A program made the position numbers and the translations under genes. A stretch of 64,000 bases of DNA from Medicago truncatula (Eukaryota; Streptophyta; Magnoliopsida; Fabales; Fabaceae), in NCBI RefSeq assembly GCF_003473485.1, contig NC_053046.1:43423832-43487831 (forward strand). Direction: 5' to 3'. How positions within the stretch are numbered: position 1 is the stretch's first letter; the number at the start of each line of letters is the position of its first letter. The notes below the pieces were generated by a model. That model was not told where the DNA came from, made no database searches, and saw only the letters and a program-made list of their open reading frames with translations. This document shows positions 54,319 to 64,000 of the stretch, piece by piece.

Positions 54319-55035
54319 TCATCGAGTTGTTATGCATTGTCTAGCTACAAGAGAACCATTTGGTGGACCAGTCATCTCAATCTGGCACACACTATGAAGC
54401 CAAAAAGATGAATGTAAAATCCACATATTAACCTTCACCTTAAATGTTCCCTTTGCATAGCAACTCAACCTATTGTTTTGCAATTCCCTTTGAAGTCTCA
54501 CACCAACTTCTTGAGGCATAAAAAGCAAAGTTGATATAAACCTTACCGTTTCATATCTAGTTTCCTTTGGCTTCTGAGTAAAAGGCTTGATTGATTGTGA
54601 TGCTATGACCCTATTTGAGTAGAAAAGTTGAATATATAAAGACTCAAACTTCACATGAACTTTTCTATTGGGATTAGAAAAATTTGCTTGAAGAGCGAAA
54701 TCACCATTGAAGTATTGTTTTGAGTCAAAATATACAACATTTAGGCTTGCATTAGAAATATCAAATAAAGGGTTGCTTGGTTTGAGTGTAAGGTAACAAA
54801 TAATTGTTGCAATTCCAAAGAAGATAAGTGTAAAGCTGAATATGAAACATAGTATTGCAGCAAACCATACAATTGGTTTGGTCTTTTGTTGGTCATCAAC
54901 CTTAAGTATTGCTAACTTTCTTGATGATCTTGTTCTAAGAGGATGTTGATTTTTGGGTTGTTTTGATATGATAGGTGTTTCAGGAGAAATTTCAATATTA
55001 GTTTCTTCTGAGGGTGGAGATGTGTTGGGATGCAT
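54319..55035 (-). CDS. NDR1/HIN1-like (NHL) LEA-2 family membrane protein
   Basis: Single exon, 238 aa. A Pro/Ser/Thr-rich cytosolic N-terminus (1-50) with a basic stretch (LRTRSSRKL) precedes one transmembrane helix (about 55-83, IVWFAAILCFIFSFTLIFFG). The LEA-2/Ig-like domain follows (about 100-210), with FALQANFSNPNRKVHVKFES, the typical NPN motif after the membrane. NHL proteins are plasma-membrane proteins linked to pathogen and stress responses; the role of this member is not known. A TATA-like AATAAATATACA lies about 65 bp upstream (near 55100, minus strand). Confidence 0.92.
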   Translation of the reverse strand: MHPNTSPPSEETNIEISPETPIISKQPKNQHPLRTRSSRKLAILKVDDQQKTKPIVWFAAILCFIFSFTLIFFGIATIICYLTLKPSNPLFDISNASLNVVYFDSKQYFNGDFALQANFSNPNRKVHVKFESLYIQLFYSNRVIASQSIKPFTQKPKETRYETVRFISTLLFMPQEVGVRLQRELQNNRLSCYAKGTFKVKVNMWILHSSFWLHSVCQIEMTGPPNGSLVARQCITTR

Positions 55036-56062
55036 TTTTGAAAAAAGGGCTATTCAATCAAACAAAGTCATGAGGAGAAGAGATAAGGGATGAAATGTAT
55101 ATTTATTCTAAGAAAGAAGCTTTTTTTTAGTTGATTATAGTGAAGTGGGGACAATGTTTTTTATTTTTCTAGGTATTGGCAATTAAAGGTGGTTTAGGTG
55201 GGATAAAGTTTGGTCACATTTGATGTTTTTTAGATTTTGAATTTTCATGCTTTTTGTATGCGACAATGTTTGAGAAAATACTAAAGGGTTATGAGCTCAA
55301 GAGAGCACTCACCTTTTTCATTGCTTCATCTTTAAGTCTTCAAGTTTTACATGGTTTAGACTTTGTCCAATTATGGTACATGTATGTTTTTTTTTGGATA
55401 GATAATTATGGTATGTATACCAAAAATAATTATGGTACACATGTATGTGAAAATAGGAATTCGATTAAAGGGTTTGGATTGTGAATGTATCAGTTGTAAT
55501 ATAGTGGTGTCCCATGATATCAAACTATGTACATGCCACGTAGGATGTTTAAGCATTAAGAAAACATAACAGCCAGAAAGTGAGCCCTCTTAGTAAAGGT
55601 CCATATTATTGTTAAGGAATCAATAAATTTGGATTATGATCCAGCTTTGGTGAGCTTTCTGCCGGCGGGATCTTAATCAAAAGAATTCATATTTGACTAA
55701 ATTATGCACTTAGTAATTACTGCTCATTTTTCTATTTGTCCATAATAAGCACTCAAAATGTTACACCCTCTATCCTTCCTAGTATGCACACATACGGGTA
55801 TATAATACTCTCTCCGTCCCTATATCTAAATATATAAGCACGGAAGGAGTATATAAGACTAAATTATCTAATTTACGGTTATTAAGAATTAATCTCATTT
55901 TACTGTAACTCAAAATTGTCTACTTTCTCACCATTATGTATAACGGTTAGGGATATAATCTTTGAGCAATATGCTTGTGTGGCATCACAATAAGAAATCT
56001 AAAATATGTGTTGTACACTGTTTATCAACACTATTAACATGATGAAAATTTGCATGAGTAAA
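55036..56062. other. NHL promoter side and intergenic DNA
   Basis: Contains the likely NHL core promoter and a 42-bp miniature Stowaway relic at 55808-55849 (CTCTCTCCGTCCC ... GGAAGGAG with TA on both sides). No gene; a 76-codon ORF at 55254 is unsupported. Confidence 0.45.
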
Positions 56063-56185
56063 CCAACGTGAGTTAACTCATGTTGGTGTTCGGAACGTGA
56101 TTCTGCGTGACTTAAGTTACGTAGATATATAGTTTAACGTGACTTAAGTCACGGAGATTATGGACCTACGTGAGTTAAGTCACGT
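56063..56185. repeat. Array of four near-palindromes with core GTGA(C/G)TTAA(G/C)TCAC
   Basis: Palindromes centre near 56074, 56113, 56145 and 56176, spaced 39, 32 and 31 bp. The third, CGTGACTTAAGTCACG (56138-56153), is perfect; the others carry one or two mismatches. Flanking text between units also resembles (GGA...TTATGG, GTAGATATAT). Confidence 0.85.
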
Positions 56186-56646
56186 GGAGAGCATTTTGGG
56201 AAGTTCAGACTGAAGTGAGCCATTCTTGTTGGGAGAACAACAATTTTCAAACTTGTTAAGGAACATTTTGGTTTGGGCTTTGTGGTATTAATTAGAGGCC
56301 TATTATTACAACATCGATCAATATTTTTTTCAATTATTTCTTTTACCATCCTCCAAACTTGTTTCAGATTATATAATTTAAAATGTTGTAAGATGTTGGA
56401 GGATGGTTTTAACATGTTTTTACATTTTTCGATTTATATAATCTGAAATATTGTAGTTTGCACGAGAAGCTAATAAGGTGGGATAAGAAACAATCTTCAT
56501 TTTTTTCTAATAAAAAATTTAGGTTAGCTGGACCCGGAGATTTGTTAGAGAGTCGGTACAAGGTTCAATGCTGAAAGAACGCTTGTTACTTATATATCAC
56601 TTGTTAAAGAGGTCATCATATCGACATTCGAAGTTGAACTTACGAC
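56186..56646. other. Intergenic, no gene seen
   Basis: AT-rich, with inverted CAGATTATATAATTT / GATTTATATAATCTG near 56366 and 56432. Nothing coding. Confidence 0.4.
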
Positions 56647-56654
56647 CTTACAAT

Positions 56655-57172
56655 TAGGGTTGGGAATAGGTCAGGCTGGCCTACAGGGGCCTATGGCGTG
56701 GTCTGTTTAAGCCTGGTATGGCCTGGCCTGTTTATTAAAAAGGCTAGGCTTAAGCTTTTTAAAAAGCCTATTTAAGTAAATAGGCCAGGCTTAGGCTATC
56801 AAAAAAGCCTATGAAGCCTAATAGGCCGGCCTGTTTATGCATGTTAGGCTTCATAGTGGACTTTTTAAATAGGCTTTAAAGCTTTATAGTGAAATAGGCT
56901 TTTAAGGCCTTATAGTAGTGATAGACAAGTCTTACACTGAAATAGGCTTTGAGGTCTATTAAGGCTATTTAAAAGTAGATAAAATGGAATGTTTAGTGAC
57001 TTTAATAGTAAGTAGGCCTGTAAATAGGTTTTCAGACCAGACCAGACTTTTAAATAGGCGAGGCCAAAAAAATAGGTCTATGAAAGGCCATAGGCCAGGC
57101 TCAGGCCTGCAATTTTTTTCGTAGGCCAGACTCAGGCCTATCAAAGCCTGGCCTGGTCTATTCCCAACCCTA
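56655..57172. mobile_element. hAT-type MITE, 518 bp, 8-bp TSD CTTACAAT
   Basis: CTTACAAT stands at 56647-56654 and 57173-57180, the 8-bp TSD of hAT elements. Ends TAGGGTTGGGAATAGG and CTATTCCCAACCCTA. The interior is built of AGGCCT, AGGCTT and ATAGGC words. No coding. A degraded relative lies at 38.8-39.2 kb. Confidence 0.93.
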
Positions 57173-57180
57173 CTTACAAT

Positions 57181-57719
57181 GAGTCAACTTCTTACTAACT
57201 AAACAATTTTTCGTTGGCACAACATTATAAATTTTTAATATAACATGATAAACCAAATAAGAATTTCTTTAAAAATAACAGAAGTATGAATCTCATCTTT
57301 AACATTTCAATATCAAACTTGGTTGATCATGTAAGAACTTGTCAAATACTCAGAGTTTGTCACCAAATGTACAAAACTGTAGCAAACAGAGAGATACAAA
57401 GAAGATAATGAGACTATGGTTCAACACCTTTTCCCATAGTTCATGCAATTTTTTAGTTACACAACTCTATATTATTCATTCATGCAATATGAATGTCCTG
57501 ACCATCCCATGTATATTAGTTATTTTTTTCTTTTACGGTCCCATGATATATTTTTTTGGAGGGTCCCATCCCATGTATATTATTAGTTCATTGTTAAGAG
57601 CCTGTTAAAATTAGCTAGTATTATTAGTTCAACACCTTTTATGCTCAATTATATATATGGTGGACAAGATTAAGTCATCGACATTCACGTGGTTGAAAGG
57701 GAAATACATTAGTCTTTCC
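57181..57719. other. Intergenic, no gene seen
   Basis: AT-rich; the 89-codon ORF at 57339 has no family resemblance. CCCATGTATATTA occurs twice (57508, 57571). Confidence 0.4.
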
Positions 57720-57950
57720 TTAAACTTTAATGGTTGGTGGCTTAGCCCGTTTACTATCTTAGGCATTGACTAATTTGTTAGTTCTTTATTGTTTTTTGTT
57801 TTTGTGGCTTGGCCTGTGCCTTGTAATTACTGTCTCGAATCTGTTTGTATTATGGTGTTTCTTCCTTAGCACACCTTGTGCTAGGAAGACCTTTTTGTTG
57901 GGGTAATATATTTTATTTTAACCTCTTCAAAAAAAAAAAATTAGCTTGCA
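57720..57950 (+). mobile_element. Probable LINE 3'-end fragment
   Basis: T/G-rich text with CTTAGCACACCTTGTGCTAGG and GGTAATATATTTTATTTTA, then a poly-A run at 57938. The 3' end of the LINE at 27.3 kb has a similar layout (TACATCTTGTACTGAG; GTTAATATATTTCATTTT). No coding. Confidence 0.45.
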
Positions 57951-60900
57951 TTTATTATTCTTTTTTTTAATGAATAGTTTTTATTATTCTCTTAACTTAA
58001 AAATTAGCTGGTATGTATATTTGGTTCATTTTTTCCTATTACATTATGTTTTGGGCCTAAGTTGTCCATGTCTAGTGTATGGGCTCAATATTCATTGAGA
58101 GGTTTATTAGACTATTACTTTTTCCACCCTATCTTCTCGTGCGCCAATTTTTTTTACAAAAATGCTCATGTGATTTTCAGATTTTATAATCTGAATTGAG
58201 TTTTTCCTTTGTCTTGGGATGAAAAAAAAAAGAGTTTTTCCACCATTTCAGATTTTATAATCCGAATACCCCTTAAACATCTTTATTCATGGGACTTTTT
58301 CTGGGACTCTGCCCCTCAAAATCCAAAATTCTATCGTTTAGACTCTTTTTTATTTTTATTTTTTTTATTTTTCATATTCTCAGAAAAATCTGAAATTTTT
58401 TGCCTTAGTTTAATTTGATTTTTAGAATTTTTTTAATGATATTTTATTATTTTATTTTATTTTATTTGACATGTTTTATCATTTTTTTTAATTTTTTTTT
58501 GTTGTTTTTTAAAAGCGAAATTCCCAATTGCTAAATTGGGAGAGATTCTGACTGCTGCTTATGTATAAGCATATTTTGGATTATATAATCTGAAATTTCA
58601 TGTCCATTTTTGTAAAAAAAAAAAAAAAGGAAACTTGAGAAGGTAATAAGGTGAGAAAAGTAATAGTCAGTTTATTATTCGTTAATTTAATTTTTATTTT
58701 CCTAAGTGAAATTTATTAACACAAGAGTGAGACAACACTAACCTAACACAAGTGATAGATAGTTGGAGATGTCAATCCTTTAAAAAATTTAATACCTCGA
58801 AATGATTTTAAAAAATTGAATACCTCCAAATGATTAGTTTTCGCAGTTGAGCGGATGATGCATTTGATTTTTGAAAAAGATAAACAGAAAACTATCTCTT
58901 CCGGTTTGAGATAGAAATCCATACTTTGTTAAAAGGGTTCTTGTATAATCTTCATTATTCATCAATGAAAGATTAGGTATATAGTGTTCATTTTTCTTAT
59001 TCTTTCCTATGATGCTTTTGAAATGCATGATTCATGAAGTGTCTACTAGAAACCATTTATTTAGATAAAAAGAGAGAGAAAATCTTTCTAGCTAGAGGGA
59101 TGATATAGGGAAAAATGGTCCACAGCCGAAAAAGTTCCACATCGAGGCCGGTTGACGTGAAAAATTTAATGAATACGATCCACGAATTTGCAATGTCGGT
59201 TCACCAAAATTGAATTAATGCTTCCCTATGAATTAAATGGACAGAGGATAAAATGAACCGTAATTTTAAAATCCGGCTCGGTCATCGACTCGGCAGCCGA
59301 TCCAAGATGTTACTCGAACCGGCCACATCACCAGTTCACTGTCCGACCGGTTCGACCGGCCGGTCCGGTTTTTAAAACTATGAAATGAACTGTTTTTTTT
59401 TCTTTCTTTTTCTTAAATGAACTGTTTTTTTAAAGCATACCATGTTTTATATTTTGATCGAAAATGAGAGATTACTTTATAAAAAAAAACAGAGAGACTA
59501 TCCTTAATAATATTGGCACATGTTTTGAGTCAAACAAGCGTATCTAGAGCAAAATAATATTTACTTTATGTTTGGAGTTTGGTGCACTCATTTTATTTGT
59601 TTTTATTAGGGACTCATCATATTTGTTGGCCAAACTAAGTTTGGCTCCAAAAACATTTTTAGATTCTTGTAATATAACATTGGAGAAGCATAAACTATTT
59701 TTTTTGAAGAAGAGAAGCATAAATTATTAATTAACAACAGTGACATTAGTGATTAATTTCTATTTATAACTATCTCAAATGAGATTTAATTTAAACATTG
59801 TTGTTTGATGTTACACGGTCCAATTCTTACCATTAAGCTGATATTTCATTTCATTGACATAAAAGTATTCTTGCGTGTAAGATCATGATACTTTAGTATT
59901 CTTCTTTAGTCATTTTAGATGTTTAATTTTATTTTTTTTTAAGGAAATTTTAGATGTTTCATTTGGCATGTTCAAAACCTACGCAAGTGCAAACCTGATA
60001 TACAAAATGATGGGATTTCACTCACTATCCTAGTTGCAGTTATTTATTTTTGGCTTTTCGCACCGGTTTCCGATCCATCAAAGGTGGACGACTAATCCGG
60101 CTCGTGCGTAGAGGCATGTGCACTGGCCAAGCGTTGTTCACCCTGGGAATCAAACCCGGTATTCTCCGGGTACGTCTTTGCAAGGTCGTCCCTATGAAAT
60201 AGGAGGCTCGGCTCTCTATTTAAATAGCCCCCCAATAAAATAAAAACGCAATTTTTTTGTGTAGTTAAACTTTATAAAAAAATCAGAATCAGAAGAGCTT
60301 CTAAACATGAAACGAAATACAAAAAAAAATTAAGTGAAAGAGAGGTAGAATTTACCAACGATGACATTTGGATTTGTCACTTATCCGCGGTGGGAAAGGG
60401 GAAAACGAATGGTTTATGTGAAAAAGAAATGATTGTTGTGATTCTTTCAATGAAATAGATTTTCAAATTGACTGATTAAGTGATTATACAAATTGGTGGT
60501 GATTTGATAGTACCAAATTTATGTCCAGATAGGAGAACTAAAGTTTAGAAAAAAGTCAAACGTGTAAAGAAGTAACATATATATTTTTTATTTAAGTGGG
60601 CGTGAGTATTAGAGTTAATTTTTTCTGAGGCCTATAGCTTTTGGAGGCCCGGCTAATTGAGCACCTTGCACTCCCTCAAGGCTGAGCCTGCGTCTTTGGA
60701 ATGAGCTCCTTGCCACTGGAGCCCAAACAATTTGATTAGTTGCAGTTATTTTTGACGATGATAGATAAACCTTTTATGCAACTTGCAACATTTTTTGTTT
60801 TGAAAGAATGCAACTTGCAAACATAACAGCCACGGAAATATATTAAATATTGACAAGGACAACTAGCAAAAATAATTAATCAATTGATTCCTTTTCATCT

Positions 60901-61145
60901 TTGTCACGTCTATCTACCTTGCATTACACTACTTTTTCGTATTCTAATGAAACACAACACTATTAGTCCTGTCCTAGACAATGTTATTTCCTTCTTTTGT
61001 TTCTTTCTTTCTTGAAAAAACATTTTAGTACCTATCATGTTTCCAAGTTGGCAACTTGGATTGTGAAGAACATAATTCAAAAAAATCATATTTGATGCTA
61101 TTATAGAGTGAAGATTGAACCTTAGAGGAATTCTTGTACTTCAAG
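57951..61145. other. Intergenic repeat-rich DNA, no gene seen
   Basis: Inverted ATTTTATAATCTGAA words lie at 58186-58600. A GC-rich tract of CCGGTTCGACCGGCCGGTCC type at 59330-59365 ends TTTTTAAAACTATG, as dispersed legume repeats do. About 60060-60730 holds two GC-rich blocks (GTGGACGACTAATCCGGCTC; CTTTGGAATGAGCTCCTTGC) of one unclassified repeat. No ORF supported. Confidence 0.45.
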
Positions 61146-62511
61146 ATGAATGATTATGCTTATGCATACAAAGTTGAAACCATGAATCGTCTAGTTCAAT
61201 GGAAAATTCACAATTTATCAACATGCACTTATATCAAAGCTGATCCATTCAAAATAGCCATGTGGAACTGGTAAAGTCAAGTTTAGAATTTTTGATATTT
61301 TTTAGTATTATATTTGTTTATATATTGCTAAGTTTTGTTCTTATGATATGAAGGCATTTATCAGTGGAAAAGAATTGTGGTTTACGTATTGAATTATATC
61401 CAGAAATGTCTAAAACAATCGCGCACAATCCTCCAATTGCATCTTTCATAGTTAGGATTCTTAGTTATGCTGGAAATAGCAAAATCTTGACTCAATCAGG
61501 TGATTCAAGTTCTATGTTTAAAAATATATATAACTTAGTTAAATGCAAATAGTATTTGATTTAATAGTTAGCTATATAGTATTAATATTTGTGTTGATCT
61601 TGATCTTTTCCACACTGATGTAGAAATAAAAGATAAACCTCTTAGCAATAAGGATAGCTTTGTGTGGGAGATAGGGGTTCCATTACCTGGAAAATTCATA
61701 ATTGACATTGAGTTTCTGGATTTGAAAACTACATGTCCAAAGGTAAGTAAGTATATAATATATCCAAATTAAGGTATTGAATAATATATGTAAACATTGA
61801 TACAATTTTTTTTTTTCCATTTACTTTTTATTTTGTTTAGTGTTGATATGAGGGTTATTGACTTCAATTTCTTCACCTAATTTAAAATTTTGCTTGATTT
61901 GAATAAAGGGTGGGGAAGCTGGCTCTATTTGGCCTAGCGGATTTATGCAGCAGAGACAAAATGCAGCGGCCCTTGAATCCCTAGGTCGAATGATAAGAGA
62001 AGATATCTATACAGACATAACAATCAACGTCAATTCCGAGGGAAACATAAGAGCTCATCGAGCTGTTCTGTCTTCACAATCATCTGTGTTTCGCAGCATG
62101 TTTTCACATAATGTTAAGGAGACTGATTTGTCTACGATAAACATCACCGACATGTCAATTCAATCTTTTCAGACGTTTATAAATTTTCTTTATGGAAATG
62201 TTAATGATGAAGAGTTTCTTATGCATAGATTGGACCTATTACATGCAGCTGACAAGTATGACATCTATGAGTTAAGAGAGGCATGTCAAAAGAGTCTTCA
62301 AGAAGATATTGATCCAAAAAATGTACTTGAGAGACTCCAAATTGCATCTTTGTATCAATTAACAACATTGAAGTTTAGTTGTATGCAATATCTTGTGAAA
62401 TTTGGCAAAATATATGATATTCAGGGTGATTTAAGTTCATTCTTGCAAACTGCTGATAGAGATTTGATATGCGAAGTCTTCAATGAAATTCTTGATGCTT
62501 GGAAAAAGTGA
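61146..62511 (+). CDS. BTB/POZ domain protein (At1g21780-like)
   Basis: Probable substrate adaptor for a CUL3 ubiquitin ligase. Exons 61146-61270, 61354-61499, 61624-61742, 61909-62511; 993 nt, 330 aa, all GT-AG. The N-terminal 130 residues (KVETMNRLVQWKIHNLSTCT ... DPFKIAMWNWHLSVEKNCGL ... FIIDIEFLDLKTTCPK) match the TRAF/MATH-like region of the Arabidopsis At1g21780 type. The BTB fold covers about 160-265 (IYTDITINV; HRAVLSSQSSVFRSMF; FLYGN; LDLLHAADKYDIYELREAC), and the BACK-like tail ends LDAWKK. The start ATG is chosen because QW.I.N follows at the family's usual distance. The protein length matches the family. The four-exon layout and all phases agree. Confidence 0.93.
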
Positions 62512-62662
62512 TATAGATCTTCCAAATTTTTAAAGATAGGAAGACTAGATGCTACTATACATAGATAGGTTGTTTGGTTATTGGTTGTCCATGATTGTTT
62601 TATTTTTTTCTTGATTTCAATGTGTATATATATATATATAGGTAATGTTCTTTATTGGGAGC

Positions 62663-62758
62663 TATTCCTTTGTGTTTAGCACTCTAATGTGAATAATTTT
62701 CTATGCATTTGAATGATTTGTTTTCTCATTCGTGTTTAGCACTCTAATGTGTATAATT
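62663..62758. repeat. 59-bp direct repeat after the BTB gene
   Basis: GTGTTTAGCACTCTAATGTG at about 62675 and 62734, each followed by (A/T)ATAATT. It may lie in the BTB 3' region. Confidence 0.75.
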
Positions 62759-62759
62759 C

Positions 62760-63760
62760 CTTTCACAATACCATTATCTTAGTCTTCTTCACAACATTAT
62801 CCCATTATGCAGCATATAGCATTATATCAATATGCAACACTTTATCGCGTTCTGCTAACATGTGATCACGGTTCTGAGAAAAATCACATCTTTAAAAGAA
62901 CAACTCACATGTATTCTTAAGAATAAAATCCAGAAAGTACAGTCTCTTTCCAAATCACGCCATCACCTAACCATGTTATACCATACTAAAAGCACAGTCT
63001 CTTTTGCAGCTTTAGGAAGAAAGCTAAAAGCTTGAAACCAATTTTTATACCTAAACTTGCATAACTCTACCGCGTCCATGTAAGAACATGGATGCATCTC
63101 TAAATAGTCTTCAATTTTGCCGGTATCCCAAGCAATACTTTCCAAACTTCCTTTCACAGTACCATTGTCTCAATCTTCTTCACAACCTTATCCGTTCATC
63201 TTCATGCAACATTTTAACATTTATATCAATCTACAACACTTTATTCTACTGACACCACCTAACCCATGTATGAGAAAAATGACATCGTTAAAGAAACTTG
63301 TTAAACTGATATCTTTGAAATTACACAATGAAACAATTCACATGAATGTAAATATAAAACCAATCATACTAACAACACAACACTCCTACCATAACCTCTT
63401 TCACAGAGTCAGCTTGAAGCTCAAAACCAGTGTGTACCTGAAGCTGCATAACGTTGCTGCACTGCACTTATATAAAGAACACGGTCACACTGCTAAACAG
63501 TACTCTACAATTTTGCACTTGTTGGCAATACCATTGTCCCAATCTTCTTCACGGCCATATCTCTTAATGCAGCATACTGATATTATATCAATCTGCAACA
63601 CTTAATTTATTGCATTCGACATACACACAATCTGAAGCACATAACCTATGTATCAATCTGATGAGAAAATAACATCTTCAAAGAAACGTGTTAAACTCAT
63701 AACTTTGGAATGACACAATGGAACAGTTCACCAGTAATCTTCGGAATGAATGTGAATATA
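62760..63760. repeat. Tandem array of about 390-bp units, three diverged copies
   Basis: TTTCACA(A/G)TACCATT followed by TCTTCTTCACAAC and TATATCAAT.TGCAACACTT occurs near 62760, 63152 and, shortened, 63525. A second marker (GAGAAAAAT.ACATC.TTAAAG) recurs at about 62877, 63271 and 63661. A minus-strand 64-codon ORF in copy one (62963-63157; DYLEMHPCSYMDAVELCKFR) is unrecognised, and its frame is broken in copy two. This could be decayed exons of a minus-strand gene or a satellite-like repeat. Confidence 0.7.
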
Positions 63761-64000
63761 TGATGGAACGAGTGTATCATGTAATTTCTTACAGACACCT
63801 GATAAACACGGTAAACAAAATCATATATGAAAACACCGGATATGCCATTGACAGAAAAGATTATGTTATTACTGAGGTAATCGGATTTATATGTCAATTT
63901 TGAATTCAACATAACAAACTCAAGGTTTTCCCTTAACAACAAGGTTCCTCTTCAACCAAATTTATCAACAAAACAACTACTGCAGACATGTTCCCTTATT
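63761..64000. other. Window end, no gene supported
   Basis: Two opposing short ORFs (63697-63942 minus; 63718-63903 plus) show no family resemblance. A gene beginning outside the window cannot be excluded. Confidence 0.35.

Overview
This is a 64 kb piece of a plant nuclear genome. The genes have introns, the intergenic DNA is AT-rich and full of MITEs, solo LTRs, LINE fragments and microsatellites, and the protein families are plant-type: calponin-homology kinesin-14, FBA-type F-box, uridine kinase/UPRT fusion, NHL/LEA-2 and a BTB protein like Arabidopsis At1g21780. The repeat vocabulary and the F-box protein suggest a temperate legume (Medicago, Trifolium or Pisum relative). That is recognition by eye, not a database result.

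Layout: (1) 687-9316, minus strand: a complete KCH-type kinesin-14, 16 coding exons, 1127 aa, with a U12-type AT-AC intron in the motor domain and a probable solo LTR in its second intron. (2) 10.1-16.1 kb: a 5'-truncated minus-strand LINE broken by three nested solo LTRs, each with a 5-bp target-site duplication (TSD). (3) 20.4-22.2 kb: a decayed DEK-like pseudogene, with part of it duplicated at 22.5-22.9 kb. (4) 23304-23775, minus: a small two-repeat MYB/SANT gene (122 aa). (5) 24-29.1 kb: repeat block with a TIR element, a copia-like LTR split by a Mutator-like foldback element with a 9-bp TSD, and a second truncated LINE. (6) 29973-31220, plus: an intact F-box/FBA gene, followed at once by a 387-bp Mutator-like MITE that still carries a fragment resembling MULE transposase. 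(7) 32-39.7 kb: repeats only, including another 9-bp-TSD MITE, a gypsy pol scrap and a retroposon with a 17-bp TSD. (8) 40792-47059, plus: uridine kinase-like/UPRT gene (479 aa, 14 coding exons). (9) 47988-49852, plus: cytosolic fructose-bisphosphate aldolase (357 aa, 3 exons). (10) 51-52.3 kb: a 1.2-kb foldback element with a 9-bp TSD. (11) 54319-55035, minus: NHL/LEA-2 membrane protein. (12) 56-60.7 kb: repeats, including a palindrome array and a hAT-type MITE with an 8-bp TSD. (13) 61146-62511, plus: BTB protein (330 aa, 4 exons). (14) 62.7-64 kb: about 390-bp tandem repeats running toward the window end.

The genes are unrelated housekeeping or regulatory loci, not a cluster; no operon-like or pathway grouping is visible. 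The most informative signals are splicing (the AT-AC intron) and transposon biology: four inverted-repeat elements with exact 9-bp TSDs, one carrying a likely transposase fragment, and layered nesting. I found no clearly novel multi-gene system. Exon boundaries were placed by eye from splice sites, reading phase and family conservation; no transcript evidence was available.
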